DNA of 64,000 nucleotides from Mesorhizobium plurifarium (GTDB lineage Bacteria > Pseudomonadota > Alphaproteobacteria > Rhizobiales > Rhizobiaceae), in contig CCNB01000015.1 of the NCBI GenBank assembly GCA_000824785.1, forward strand, positions 1 through 64,000. The letters run 5' to 3'. Positions 19,042 to 28,720 of the stretch are shown here, piece after piece (position 1 is the stretch's first letter; each line of letters begins with the position of its first letter). The translations under genes and the position numbers were made by a program. The notes under the pieces were generated by a model. The model was not told the origin of the DNA. It searched no databases and worked only from the letters and a program-made list of their open reading frames with translations.

Positions 19042-19928
19042 AGGTCTTTCCGCAATTTGGGATCGAATATATCGCGCAGCGCCTCGCCCAGAAATGTGAA
19101 GCCGAGCGTTGCAAGGACAATTGGTATCCCGCCGGCGATGACAAGCCACGGCGTCCTGTCGATATAATTATAACCGTCGTTGAGGATCGCTCCCCAATCC
19201 GGGGTCGGGGGGCGCACTCCCATGCCCAGGAAACTGAGACCTGCCTCTACAGCGATGACAGCCGGCACGTCCATGCTCACCAGAATCATAAGGGGGCCCA
19301 GGACATTGGGCAGTATGTGCACGGCCAGAATGCGCGTCGTGCCGGCTCCCATGCTGCGCTCTGCGGCGATGTACTCGCTGCTACGCTGCGCTTCCGTCTG
19401 GGTGCGCACGACGCGCGCGTAAATGGGCATCGATGTTGTTGCGATCACCAGGATGACACTTGCTAAGCTTGGCCCCAAAAGCGCGATCATGGCCAGCGCA
19501 AAAATAATACTTGGAAACGACCTGATCGTATCGAAGACAAGCAGGAGCAAATTGTCGAGCCAACGTGGACCGAAGCCTGCAATCAAGCCTAGTACCAAGC
19601 CGACCGCGAGCGCACTGCTCAGGGAGACGGAGGCGGCAAGCAGCGGGATGCGGCTGCCCATGATGGCGCGAGAGAACGTGTCTCGGCCTAATTGGTCGGT
19701 GCCCAGAATAAAATCGAGTGAAGGTGGCGCCAGACGCGGCCCGACCATGATGCGGGTCGGATCATGTGTGACGACAAAAGGAGCAAAGATCGCACTTGCT
19801 ACTATCAGGATGACAAGCACGGCTCCGACCACGCCTACGCGGTTTTTGCGAAATTGCCGCAAAAAAGCGCCAAAAGGACCGGCCTCAGCGGCATCATTTG
19901 GTCCGAGACGGCTGGAAACGATCACCAT
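19038..19928 (-). CDS. Dipeptide-type ABC transporter permease (DppC type)
   Basis: A 296-residue inner-membrane permease of the DppC/OppC family. The cytoplasmic N-terminus is followed by a first membrane segment (VVGAVLVILIVASAIFAPFV), the LGTDQLGRD motif and the EAA loop (EYIAAERSMGAGTTRIL...LPNV). The ATG at 19928 lies one base after the stop of the DppB-type gene (TGACATG). Substrate cannot be read from permease sequence. Confidence 0.88.
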   Translation of the reverse strand: MVIVSSRLGPNDAAEAGPFGAFLRQFRKNRVGVVGAVLVILIVASAIFAPFVVTHDPTRIMVGPRLAPPSLDFILGTDQLGRDTFSRAIMGSRIPLLAASVSLSSALAVGLVLGLIAGFGPRWLDNLLLLVFDTIRSFPSIIFALAMIALLGPSLASVILVIATTSMPIYARVVRTQTEAQRSSEYIAAERSMGAGTTRILAVHILPNVLGPLMILVSMDVPAVIAVEAGLSFLGMGVRPPTPDWGAILNDGYNYIDRTPWLVIAGGIPIVLATLGFTFLGEALRDIFDPKLRKDL

Positions 19929-19929
19929 G

Positions 19930-20868
19930 TCAGAGCTTTTCCCGGGTTCGCGGATCGAGGAACGCGTTGGCCACATCGGAGAGCGTTGTGGCGGTAACGA
20001 TAAGGAAGGTGGTGACGAGGACCACGCCCATCACAATGGGATAGTTCCGCGTATTGACCGCGCTCACGATCAACGCTCCGATCCCAGGTCTCGCAAAGAC
20101 TACTTCGACAAAGACAGCGGAGGAAAGCAGCCAAGCTATGCCTACTCCTATTATGGTCACAGTCGGCAGGATCGCGAGTGGCAGCGCGTAGCGCGCAACG
20201 ATGCGCCATTCCGAGAGTCCGAACGAGCGAGCCATGCGTACGTGATTTTCTCCAAGGATTTCAAGCATGGACGCCCGCACCAGTCGGGAAATGTACCCCA
20301 CCCAGCCAATTCCGATGGCAAAGGCTGGGAGGATGAGATGGATAAGTACATCACGGAAATTATTCCCGGCTCCAATGGCTGGTAACCAACGCAGGGTCAC
20401 CGCAAAAATCAACAGCACGTAGACGGCCACGACGAAAGAAGGAATTGCGATCGTGGCGACCGTCACGACGCTGGCCACCTGATCTACCAAGGAGTTGCGC
20501 CGAATGGCCAGGTAGCAGCCAAGCGGCACAGCTATCATAACCGCCCAAAAGATCGAGACCAGGATTAGTTCAATTGTATAAGGCAATTGCTCGAAGACAA
20601 TGTCTGCAACAGGCCTCTGACTGAACACGTCAAAGCCGAGATCGCCATGAAGCAGCCCGCCGAAGAAGGCGACAATTTGCACAACGAGGGGCTTGTCGAG
20701 GCCCATTTGTTGATGCAGCTGCGCCTTCATTTCAAGTGTCGCCCGCGGGCCGAGGAGAACCGCGGCAGGATCGCCGGGCACTGCCCTGATCATTAGGAAC
20801 AATAGCGTCACCGCGATCGCAATGATTGCAATCGCGAGGACGATACGCTTGCCGAGATATAGCCACAT
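19930..20868 (-). CDS. Dipeptide-type ABC transporter permease (DppB type)
   Basis: A 312-residue DppB/OppB permease starting MWLYLGKRIV, with the family features: an N-terminal membrane segment ending IRAVPGDPA, the MGLDKPL segment, the LPYTIEL region and an EAA loop (NHVRMARSFGLSEWRIVARYALPLA). It is 19 bp downstream of the solute-binding protein gene and shares its operon. Confidence 0.88.
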   Translation of the reverse strand: MWLYLGKRIVLAIAIIAIAVTLLFLMIRAVPGDPAAVLLGPRATLEMKAQLHQQMGLDKPLVVQIVAFFGGLLHGDLGFDVFSQRPVADIVFEQLPYTIELILVSIFWAVMIAVPLGCYLAIRRNSLVDQVASVVTVATIAIPSFVVAVYVLLIFAVTLRWLPAIGAGNNFRDVLIHLILPAFAIGIGWVGYISRLVRASMLEILGENHVRMARSFGLSEWRIVARYALPLAILPTVTIIGVGIAWLLSSAVFVEVVFARPGIGALIVSAVNTRNYPIVMGVVLVTTFLIVTATTLSDVANAFLDPRTREKL

Positions 20869-20887
20869 ATCGCCTACGCCGCTGGAG

Positions 20888-22468
20888 CTAAACCGGCTTA
20901 AAATCGAGGAATAGCGGGCGTCCGTCCGGGAGTGTCGCGGCCTTCATTCGCGTGGTGCGATGCATAACTGGATTGCCTCCGTAGGTCAGGAACCGGAAGG
21001 CGCCGGACTCCTCCATAAGATCCTGCATCTCATGATAGACCTTGGCCCGCTCGCCCGGATCGCTGATGGTCACTCCCTTGGCACTGAGCTCGTCGAAATG
21101 GTCGCTGCGGAAGCGCTCCCAGTTCCACACGCCCACTTGATCTTGTACCCACCAGGACGTTGCGTAATGCGGATCAGGCAAACCGTTGAAATACATAACG
21201 CTGAGCTGCATCTCCTTCCAGCGATCGCCTTCCGATTCCACGCCGAGCGTCCAGAAGGAGCCGCTATCCTGGACATTAATTTCTACCGTGATGCCGATCT
21301 GCGACAATTGTGCCTGTACTGTCTGGGCTATAGTCGAATAAGTGCTCTCGTTCAGGCAATCGATGGTCAAGTTCAGATCGCTCACTGCGGCCTTGTCCAA
21401 GAACTCCTTGGCTTTTGCGAGATCACCTTCCGGCGGGATGAGCGCACTCTCCCGATGCCCCACAATACTGGGAGGAACGGTACCTGTCGCGACCTCCGCC
21501 TGTCCAGCATATGCGGCATCCAGGATCTGGGGCACGTTGATCGCCCACTGGATCGCCTTGCGGACATTGATATCCTTCAGCTTCGGATGATCAATATTCA
21601 TGCCGATCCAGTAGTAACGGAGCGAAGAATGTTCCTCGATTTCGGTTTCGGCGGGCGGATTGCTCTTTACTGTCGCAAATGAATCGAGACTGATTCTGGT
21701 GAAATCAACGTCGCCCGCCTTATAGGCGCGTTCCGCCGTCTTGTCGTCGTTAATCGGGATGATGCGGATCTCGTCGAAGCCCGGCTTTGGCCCAGACCAC
21801 TCTGGGTTTCGGGTCAGAACAGTATACTGCTTCGCCTTCAACTCCGCGAGGACATACGGTCCCGAGAAGGCCGGCGGCTTCAGGCCGAAACTGCTGCCAT
21901 TGCCGGTTGCCTTCATCACCGCATCCTCGGAAACGATATGGCCCACTCCAAAGGGGAGCGCGACATTCCAGACCGGCACGAATGGCGTCTTGAATACGAC
22001 CACGCCCGTATAGTCATCCTCGATATCGACATGATCGAGTGGCCCCCAATCGGGCTTGATCGGTGAGTTGTGCTTGATGACGCGCTCGAAGGAGAATTTG
22101 ACATCCCTGGCGGTCATTTCGCCGTGACCGCCGGTGAACGTTATGCCTTTCCTTAGATGGAAGCGGATGTGGGTGGGGTCGACCTGTTCGATCTTTTCTG
22201 CCGCTTCCAGTTCCCAGCCCCATTCGGAGCCCGGCTTGTACTTAATAAGCTTAGAATAGATGCAATTTGTCACGTCTATGTCCCCGAAACCGACGTAGAA
22301 GCCGGGGTCGAGAGTGTAGACGTCGCCATCGGCGCGCACCTTGAGCACCTTCCCTTGCGCTGCCCAAATGGCCCGCGACAATGGCATCCCAGCGATAACT
22401 CCCCCGCCGAGCGCGGCGCCGGCCCTGAGAAGGGTCCGGCGGTTCAAACTACCGAGGATGTCTTTCAT
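20888..22468 (-). CDS. Family 5 periplasmic solute-binding protein
   Basis: A 526-residue SBP_bac_5 protein, the binding component of the adjacent ABC importer. The N-terminus has a twin-arginine signal (NRRTLLRAGAALGGG, then a hydrophobic stretch and a cleavage region near 36), so it may be exported folded. Family blocks include WELEAAEKIEQVDPTHIRFHLRKG, SFERV and DINVRKAIQWAINV. The start at 22468 follows GGGGAGGAA. It is the first gene of the transporter unit; ligands of the family range from peptides to opines, nickel and glycosides. Confidence 0.88.
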   Translation of the reverse strand: MKDILGSLNRRTLLRAGAALGGGVIAGMPLSRAIWAAQGKVLKVRADGDVYTLDPGFYVGFGDIDVTNCIYSKLIKYKPGSEWGWELEAAEKIEQVDPTHIRFHLRKGITFTGGHGEMTARDVKFSFERVIKHNSPIKPDWGPLDHVDIEDDYTGVVVFKTPFVPVWNVALPFGVGHIVSEDAVMKATGNGSSFGLKPPAFSGPYVLAELKAKQYTVLTRNPEWSGPKPGFDEIRIIPINDDKTAERAYKAGDVDFTRISLDSFATVKSNPPAETEIEEHSSLRYYWIGMNIDHPKLKDINVRKAIQWAINVPQILDAAYAGQAEVATGTVPPSIVGHRESALIPPEGDLAKAKEFLDKAAVSDLNLTIDCLNESTYSTIAQTVQAQLSQIGITVEINVQDSGSFWTLGVESEGDRWKEMQLSVMYFNGLPDPHYATSWWVQDQVGVWNWERFRSDHFDELSAKGVTISDPGERAKVYHEMQDLMEESGAFRFLTYGGNPVMHRTTRMKAATLPDGRPLFLDFKPV

Positions 22469-22908
22469 GATCTGTTCCTCCCCTTCATTTTGAGCGATTT
22501 CCCGGTTCGGAGGAAACCGCTTATGGTGCTAAGATTCCATTCTTTCAGCAACATCGATCGACGTCTTCGCCTTTTCAACTCCCGAAGAACCGGAGCAGCA
22601 GGCGTTTTGTCCGCAAGTCCATCACGCGCTCCTGCCTGCATGAGTTGTGCTCAGTCACATCCTTCCGAAGCCAGGGCGCGAGTGTTGACCCGTCTTCGGG
22701 TACGATATCCGACCGCTCGACCTGATAAAGGAAAGCGCGTTCCTGGCTCAATTCGCTGTTACACCGGCATCTTTTATCAAAATGAGCTTGTCCACATTGA
22801 CGGGGCGGTGCTCCCAATTGTCCGTTCATGCTGGCGATGGTCACGTCCTCGAAATCCCCCGATGCGAAAGATGTCGAAGTCAGCACTCCATCCTCCTCTC
22901 TATGCAGA
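22469..22908. other. Spacer between transporter and aldolase genes
   Basis: 440 bp without a supported gene. A 118-codon minus-strand frame (22575-22931) and a 254-codon plus-strand frame crossing the solute-binding gene show no family features. It probably carries the transporter promoter, which I could not define. Confidence 0.5.
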
Positions 22909-23667
22909 TTACTCCATGTAGCTTGGATCATCCTTATCGAGGAAGATTTGCTTTAGCTGCTCAAAGTGAGCGTAGGCCATTCCCGTGTAGTCCTGCCACG
23001 ACTCAGCAGTCTTGCGCGCAATCTCGGGGGACATGACACTAATTGGTTGTCCGCTCGCATAGGCGAGCATCAGGTTCTTTGCGGCCCGCTCAAGAAGATA
23101 AAGGTGCTCAAAGGCCTCTGGAATAGACTGCGCTGTCACCGTGACACCGTGATTGCCCATTAGCAATATGGGGCGGGTGCCAAACGCGTTAGCCAGTCGC
23201 AATGCTTCGCCCGGATCATCAGCCATCCCGCCGAACTCGAGATCGATCCCGACGAGACCGTTGAACCGAGCCGTGATTTGATCGACCGATTTCAGCACGG
23301 GATCACGAAGGCTCGCCAGGGCCGTGCAATATGGTGGATGCGCATGGAACACAACGCGTGCAGATGAAAGTTTGCTGTGCAGCGCGCTGTGAATGCACCA
23401 GGCCGTAGCGTCGGGACCGTTCGGACTCTGGGGACTCTCTGCATCCTCGGCGTCCAGGAGAAGAAGATCGCTCGCCTTGACGAGCAAGAAATGCTTCCAC
23501 TTGGGATTTAGGAGGAATGTCTTTCCGTCTGGCGAAACGGCGCAGCTGAAATGGTTACCTACGCTTTCGTGCCAATCAAACTTGGCGGCAAGCCGGAGAG
23601 CGGCGGCAAGATCGACCCTCAGTTCCCGCTCCGATGGACAGCTGATTGCAACAACACCTGGCTTCAT
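22909..23667 (-). CDS. Class II aldolase/adducin-family protein
   Basis: A 252-residue protein of the zinc-dependent class II aldolase family (fuculose-1-phosphate aldolase relatives). The metal-binding H-x-H is in FHAHPPYCTAL, GNHGVTVTAQSI is the conserved loop, and GNHFSC is the N-terminal conserved block. Members cleave or decarboxylate sugar phosphates and hydroxy acids. The start at 23667 follows AGGAAAGG. The gene is transcribed divergently from a LysR regulator, and an inverted repeat lies in the 97-bp spacer. It probably belongs to the same catabolic locus as the transporter and flavoprotein. Confidence 0.83.
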   Translation of the reverse strand: MKPGVVAISCPSERELRVDLAAALRLAAKFDWHESVGNHFSCAVSPDGKTFLLNPKWKHFLLVKASDLLLLDAEDAESPQSPNGPDATAWCIHSALHSKLSSARVVFHAHPPYCTALASLRDPVLKSVDQITARFNGLVGIDLEFGGMADDPGEALRLANAFGTRPILLMGNHGVTVTAQSIPEAFEHLYLLERAAKNLMLAYASGQPISVMSPEIARKTAESWQDYTGMAYAHFEQLKQIFLDKDDPSYME

Positions 23668-23686
23668 TTGTCGCCTTTCCTACATC

Positions 23687-23704
23687 CGACACTGAAATAT
23701 GTCG
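23687..23704. promoter_or_regulatory. Candidate LysR operator
   Basis: Inverted repeat CGACA-N8-TGTCG in the divergent spacer between the aldolase gene and the LysR gene. Position and symmetry fit a LysR-type binding site; no further support. Confidence 0.4.
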
Positions 23705-23764
23705 CGCCCAGCCACTTTTCAGCAAGACGCAAACTCGTTAAGTTATGATAGGCTAGGAGTTATA

Positions 23765-24664
23765 ATGATGTGGCGTCGTTTGCCCCCATCCCGCATGCTC
23801 GTCATGTTTGAAGCTGTGATTCAATGTGGCGGTGTCACACGCGCAGCGACGACTATGAATGTGTCTCAGCCGTCAGTGACCCAAACGATCAGACAACTTG
23901 AGGAGCATATTGGTGTCCCGCTGTTTGATCGGACCGTCCGCCCGCTGCGGTTGACGGAAGCAGGCCGCCTACTTCACGAGGCTACCTATTCCGGCTTCAA
24001 TAACATAATCTCCGCTATTGATGAAATGAGCTGGCTAAAGGGCTCGAGCGTGCGGCCTTGCACGGTCGCTGCGCCGGTGGGTTTCGCTACCTACTGGCTC
24101 ATGCCACGTCTTGCTCACTTCAGTGCGCAATACCCAGATTATCCCGTGAACGTGCTGACCACTCAGGAAGGTGCTCCGCTACTCAGCCCAAGGGTGGACA
24201 TCGCAATTCGTTTCGGGAGCGGCCCATGGACGGATGGCCAGTCCGATAACCTTTTCGACGAGAGGATTCGTCCAGTCTGCTCTCCTGCGCTTGCGAGAAA
24301 AAGCACCGATAATAACATTCCCTTCGATAACGTCACTCTCATCCACGTTGAGTTTAACGACAGTCGCTGGACCTCTTGGGATGAGTACTTGCAGATGACG
24401 CAAAGGCCAAAGCGGGGCATTCGCAATAGTCTCCATTTCACAAATTATGTGCAAGCTGCGCAGGCAGCGTTGGACGGTCGGGGGTTAATGTTGGGATGGC
24501 GCTCGATTACCTACGACATGGAGCGGGAAGGCAGACTGGTTCCCATGTACGGAGACGCAGTAGCCGCGAAGGACTCGTTCGTTCTGGTGCGAAAGTTTGA
24601 TTCGCGTAACAAATCCGTCGAACTGTTGGCCGGCTGGCTGATAGAGAAAGCGAAATGCTATTGA
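23765..24664 (+). CDS. LysR-family transcriptional regulator
   Basis: A 299-residue LysR protein in the GcvA/AmpR-like group. The helix-turn-helix spans about 10-65 (MLVMFEAVIQCGGVTRAAT, SQPSVTQTIRQLEEHIGVPLFDRT). The effector domain contains VDIAIRFGSG, typical of this subgroup. I choose the ATG at 23765 because AGGAG lies five bases before it; the 22-codon longer frame is unsupported. It is divergent from the aldolase gene and likely controls the catabolic/transport locus in response to its substrate. Confidence 0.88.
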   Translation: MMWRRLPPSRMLVMFEAVIQCGGVTRAATTMNVSQPSVTQTIRQLEEHIGVPLFDRTVRPLRLTEAGRLLHEATYSGFNNIISAIDEMSWLKGSSVRPCTVAAPVGFATYWLMPRLAHFSAQYPDYPVNVLTTQEGAPLLSPRVDIAIRFGSGPWTDGQSDNLFDERIRPVCSPALARKSTDNNIPFDNVTLIHVEFNDSRWTSWDEYLQMTQRPKRGIRNSLHFTNYVQAAQAALDGRGLMLGWRSITYDMEREGRLVPMYGDAVAAKDSFVLVRKFDSRNKSVELLAGWLIEKAKCY

Positions 24665-25001
24665 TAGTCAGGGATGACGCGTTTTCTGCAGCCTTTCGAT
24701 GCTTTTTATTCTCGCGGTTCGTCGCTGATTGGCCCGTGGCTCGGCAGCTCAACTCAAGCCAAACATGCGGAGCTCCCGCATACGCTTACCGAACGGGGCG
24801 CGAGCTGCGGGTCCCCGGGGCCCGTGTCCGCAACGCTCACCCTCATCAACTTGCCCGAAGAAATGCGTCGTTCGCTGATCGGGGATCAAAGAGTGAAATG
24901 GCTCAGCACGATCGTTTCAAGATTTGACGCGGGTGTCCAAGGTCTACTTCTGCTGACGTGCTCACCTGAAATATCCTCGGTTCGAGGTTAGCTTTCCTCG
25001 G
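24665..25001. other. Gap without a recognisable gene
   Basis: Short frames only on both strands; no motifs. It separates the LysR gene from an IS3 fragment. Confidence 0.5.
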
Positions 25002-25370
25002 ATGATGAGACAGGCAATTAGCGATCGATGTTATGACGAACAGATCGTTGGCATTCTGAAGGAGCACCAGGCGGGGCTTTCGGCAACGGAGCTGTGTCGC
25101 AAATACGGTGTGAGCGACGCGCCCTTCTATCAGTGGCGCTCGAAGTATGGCGGCATGACCGTATCGAAGCGGCTGAAGAGCCTTGAACAGGAGAATGGCA
25201 AGCTGAAGGGTCTGCTGGCCGATGCCATGCTCGGACGTCTCGACCTTGCGCGAGATGCTCGGAAACTTCTGAGCACGGGTCGAGGGGAGGACTGCCGTGA
25301 CCTGGGCGATCGAGAACAAGGGCTATTCGCAGCGTCGGGCCTGCGGACACGTCGGTAAGCGCGTAGGCCA
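25002..25370 (+). pseudogene. IS3-family element: orfA and start of orfB
   Basis: OrfA of an IS3-type element (YDEQIVGILKEHQAGLSATE, LCRKYGVSDAPFYQWRSKYGGM, KRLKSLEQENGKLKGLLADA) is followed in another frame by the beginning of orfB (VTWAIENKGYSQRRACG), after which the element stops. Only the left part remains. 25371-25508 holds nothing recognisable. Confidence 0.75.
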
Positions 25371-25508
25371 TATTGCATCGAAGCATCGCCGCTGGCAGGG
25401 CTGTGGGCAAGCCATGACGCCACCATCCGAGTAGCGTCAATGCCTGCGCGCTGTTCTCCGAATAGCGGATTGAACTTCGAGCGATAGCGATTTCGTTCTG
25501 GAATATTG

Positions 25509-26264
25509 TCACAATTCAACTATCCCAAGCTCAATGGCCTTTATTGCAGCGACAGTTCTGCTACGCACACCCAACTTTCTCATTACGTTTTTCAAATGGA
25601 AATTCACGGTGTTAGCAGATATACTCAAAATCTTTCCAATCTCCCATGCGGTTTTACCTTTCGCGACCCATAAAACGCACTCCCTCTCTCTTGGGGAAAG
25701 TTTAGAATCTACTCGGCTATCACGCGAATTTTCAAGTTTTATGACCTTTTGATGGAAATAAAGCGCCGCAAGTTGCAAGTAGGCAACTTCTCCATTTTCG
25801 AATTCTCGATCCCATGGTTTAGCAAAGCTCATAAGTGCTAAGCTTCCCTTAGGCCCGTGCAATGGTACGCTCATGCCTGATCTCAACCCGAAGGTCGCTG
25901 CCTCATCAAAAACGCGCCGTTCGTCTTCGGTTGTGCTTGCGTCTTCGTAAACCTCCCTCCATCGAAAGGCGTCAGGCCGCTTTCTACCTATCTTGACGAT
26001 GGGATCTATAAGATAATAGCCTATTTCTAAATACCGTTCCTGCCATTTTTCATGATAATTCAGCGTCATCGCTGGATCGCTTTGGAACTGCCTCAGAGAT
26101 TGTTGATCGTGGGCATGAGAGCTATAGGCGATCCATAGGCAACCAAAATTCAGAACAAAAGCAGATAGAGCATCGAACAGCTGCTGAGATTTAGCAATAT
26201 CATCAGTCTGGTCCAGGAATTGGCCGAACGTGACGCCAAACGCCTCCCCGACTGGATTCGCCAA
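25509..26264 (-). CDS. LuxR-family regulator with autoinducer-binding domain (solo)
   Basis: A LuxR-type protein of about 251 residues. The N-terminal autoinducer-binding domain contains the W/Y residues of the acyl-homoserine-lactone pocket (WQERYLEIGYYLIDPIVKIG, PDAFRW) and GLRSGMSVPLHG. The C-terminal GerE helix-turn-helix is LSPRERECVLWVAKGKTAWEIG...NTVNFHLKNVMRKLGV. The TTG at 26264 places the first conserved block near the N-terminus as in homologues; the first ATG is at 26402, but its extra 46 residues look unrelated. No luxI-type synthase is in the window, so it may listen to signals made elsewhere. Confidence 0.8.
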   Translation of the reverse strand: MANPVGEAFGVTFGQFLDQTDDIAKSQQLFDALSAFVLNFGCLWIAYSSHAHDQQSLRQFQSDPAMTLNYHEKWQERYLEIGYYLIDPIVKIGRKRPDAFRWREVYEDASTTEDERRVFDEAATFGLRSGMSVPLHGPKGSLALMSFAKPWDREFENGEVAYLQLAALYFHQKVIKLENSRDSRVDSKLSPRERECVLWVAKGKTAWEIGKILSISANTVNFHLKNVMRKLGVRSRTVAAIKAIELGIVEL

Positions 26265-26402
26265 GTGAATAGATGGGGTCAGAGAAGAGTGGTCGGGCAC
26301 TCTTGTTGCCGGCCTTCGAAGTTGAGCGCCCCAGTCATCGACGAGCGTCCCATGGCCTCTGCTCCGCAGCCATTTGCGCCGGATGTCATGGGATGTGCAC
26401 AA

Positions 26403-27284
26403 AGTTTGCCCCCGCTAGGCTGCTACGGGCCGTTGTTAGAAGGCCGACATCGAGATGAGACCACACTCATGCCGGCGTGTGGCGTCGGTGGCACCTAGGA
26501 TGTCTGCCAGCGGCGATGATCGCAGCGCGGTCAGCGAGATTGTTTCTGAGCTTACGTAATTCAATCGACGGCCGCCTAAACCATGATGCCCAGACCTTTG
26601 AACCGCGTCGCGACCAGCAAAGGCTCGGCCATGACTGCTACGCTGACATTTTTCGGTGGGGCAGATCATAGGAGCACTTCCGCTGACGCGTTCGGAAAAT
26701 CTCCTGCATCGAACGTGCCAGACTGAAGCCAATCAAAAAAAGGAGAGCAGGCCGCATTCCTCTTGTATCCGACATCGAAGGACAAAGCCTACAACGGCGG
26801 CCGTTTCGCATGCCGTCCTTTTGCTGGTGCTCGATACGGCAGCTCCGCACCAGAGATTCTTCTTAGGAGGTTCGACATTCGGCGCGGAGGCCTTTGCTCG
26901 ATGACGCTGGAACACCGAGGTTGTCGGCGCCGCGATGCAGCAGAAAGCTGTCACTGGCGCCATCCAGGCGTCGCCCACGAGCGGCGCGCAGCGAGCGCTC
27001 GGCCAACCTGAGATACTCTCCGAGCGCTCGCGCCATCGCTACGGCAATCCTATGACGATCACGACTGAATGTGCACGAGGTTATTCTGGCACCGAAATCA
27101 AGGCCGTTGCGAGGTTATTGGCGGGTGTGCTGCGCGGCCGTTGCTGACGACGATTGATCAAGCACCTGTTCGCGGATTGGCTACCGCACGACCCTTTTCG
27201 TCGCGGACCTTCCTACTTCAATTGAGCGGGCATCGATCAAGTCTGTCCCAGCGCCATATCGAGGATTATCCTACGTGATCAGAG
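26403..27284. other. Gene-free debris region
   Basis: About 880 bp with no supported gene. Short frames show no family motifs. At 27147-27200 it contains a diverged copy of the repeat seen at 5667 and 5893 (GACGACGATTGATC with GCGGATTGG and TACCGCACG). Confidence 0.5.
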
Positions 27285-27317
27285 GTCGTGGTCGAGTAGC
27301 TCAGCCATTCGGCTTTC

Positions 27318-27362
27318 GCCCTCACAGATCCGGGCGGGCGGATTTCCCGCACCCGGCTCTTC
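27318..27362 (-). ncRNA. Group II intron domain V
   Basis: The minus strand reads GAGCCGGGTGCGGGAAA then a complementary TCCGCCCGCCCGGATC with TGTGAG: the catalytic hairpin of bacterial group II introns with a GAAA tetraloop and the AGC triad at its base. A CGAAAG-containing hairpin follows, compatible with domain VI. Confidence 0.75.
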
Positions 27363-27378
27363 CCGAGAGTAACCCGCG

Positions 27379-28720
27379 TCATATCCGTGCTTGCGCCCAA
27401 GTTCGAGTGATGCGCGGAGTTGGCAGGGGGAAGCGCGCCGTCAGGGTCTCGAACTCCGACCAGCCCATTCGCCGGCTTTTCTGGCTGCGCCGTCTCAGAC
27501 AGTGTAGCCATATCCGGCGCATTTGCCGATGGAATCCGTTGAGCGCTGGATAGTTGTGCGGCCTGCCGTAGTAGCCGTAGTGTCCACGCAGAACGGCGGC
27601 GAACCACCTGTGCTGCGCAGCCATTGGCGCGTGCATGAGCCGCCAGGCATCCTGGCGCAGCGCCGTCAGCTTGCGCGTCAGGCGTTTCCCTTCCGTCTTG
27701 TGCTTCACGATGAACCGGCCATCCCGGGTCCGCCCGCAGTAGTGGGTGAAGCCCAGAAAGGCGAAGGTCTCGGGTCGCCGCTCGCCACGCCGCTGTCGTG
27801 AAAGGGCCGCAAACCGCCCAAACTCGATCAGCCGCGTCTTGTCCTCGTGGAGTGTCAGGCCAAAGCCGGCCAGCCGCGCCTTGAGGGCCAACAGCATCTC
27901 CTCTGCATCGGCCTTCTTCTCAAAGCCCATGACGAAGTCGTCGGCGTAGCGCACGATCACAACGCGACCGTGTACATGGCGACGACGCCATTGGTGGGCC
28001 CAGAGATCGAGGATGTAGTGCAGGAAGATATTGGCGAGGAGCGGACTGATGCCCGCCCCTTGCGAGGTACCCCTGTCCGTCTCTTGCTTCTCGCCGCTCT
28101 CAAAGACGCCAGCCCGCAGCCACAGCCCAATGAGCCGTAGGATACGAGGATCAGCGATCCTGTGCGCCACCATCCGCAGCAGCCACTCGTGGTCGACCGA
28201 GTCGAAGAAGCTGCGAATGTCGGCATCGAGCACCCAGTTCACACGCTGGCTCATGATCGCCGTATGCAGGGCATCCAGCGCCATGTGGGGGCTCCGCCCC
28301 GGCCGGAAGCCGTAGGAAAACCCCAGGAACTCGGCCTCGTAGACAGCACTCAGCGCCTCGGCCACCGCGCCTTGGACGATTGTCTTCCAGCGCCGGCACC
28401 CCGAGAGGCCGTTTACCGCCATCGCCTTTGGGAATGTAGGCCCGCCGCACCGGCTGTGGCCGGTAGCGACCGGTGTGGACCCGTTCGCAGAGATCGCGGA
28501 GGTTGTCCGTCAGCCGCTCTTCGTACTTCGCCACGGTTATCCAGCACTCGCCTGCCGCTTTTGCCGCCGGAACGCCCGATACAGGGCGGCCTCGTCGACA
28601 TGATGCAGCAGGGCCGTAAACCGGGTTTGGGCAGCCTGCTTGGCCGCCGCGTTCACCCGCTCGAGGTTCGGCGGCAATGCACTCCGGCTCTGTGTCCGGA
28701 CCTTGGCTTCCTGAGCGGAC
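27379..28720 (-). pseudogene. ltrA: Group II intron reverse transcriptase/maturase (ltrA), frameshifted
   Basis: The C-terminal 340 or so residues are in one frame with all reverse-transcriptase blocks: FSYGFRPGRSPHMALDAL, VLDADIRSFFDSVDHEWL, GTSQGAGISPLLANIFLH, the catalytic YADD in VIVRYADDFVMGF, then the group II maturase region (FLGFTHYCGRTRDGRF) and the terminal FHRQMRRIWLHCLRRRSQK. The N-terminal part is in two other frames: AKYEERLTDNLRDLCERV and YIPKGDGGKRPLGVPALED up to about 28388, and upstream LPPNLERVNAAAKQAAQTRF down to about 28540. A small deletion after PALED and another after RQASAG break the protein twice. Confidence 0.82.

Noticed and set aside
22157..22921. A 254-codon plus-strand frame over the start of the solute-binding gene
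   Set aside because: No motifs or ribosome-binding site, and it overlaps a well-supported gene on the other strand.
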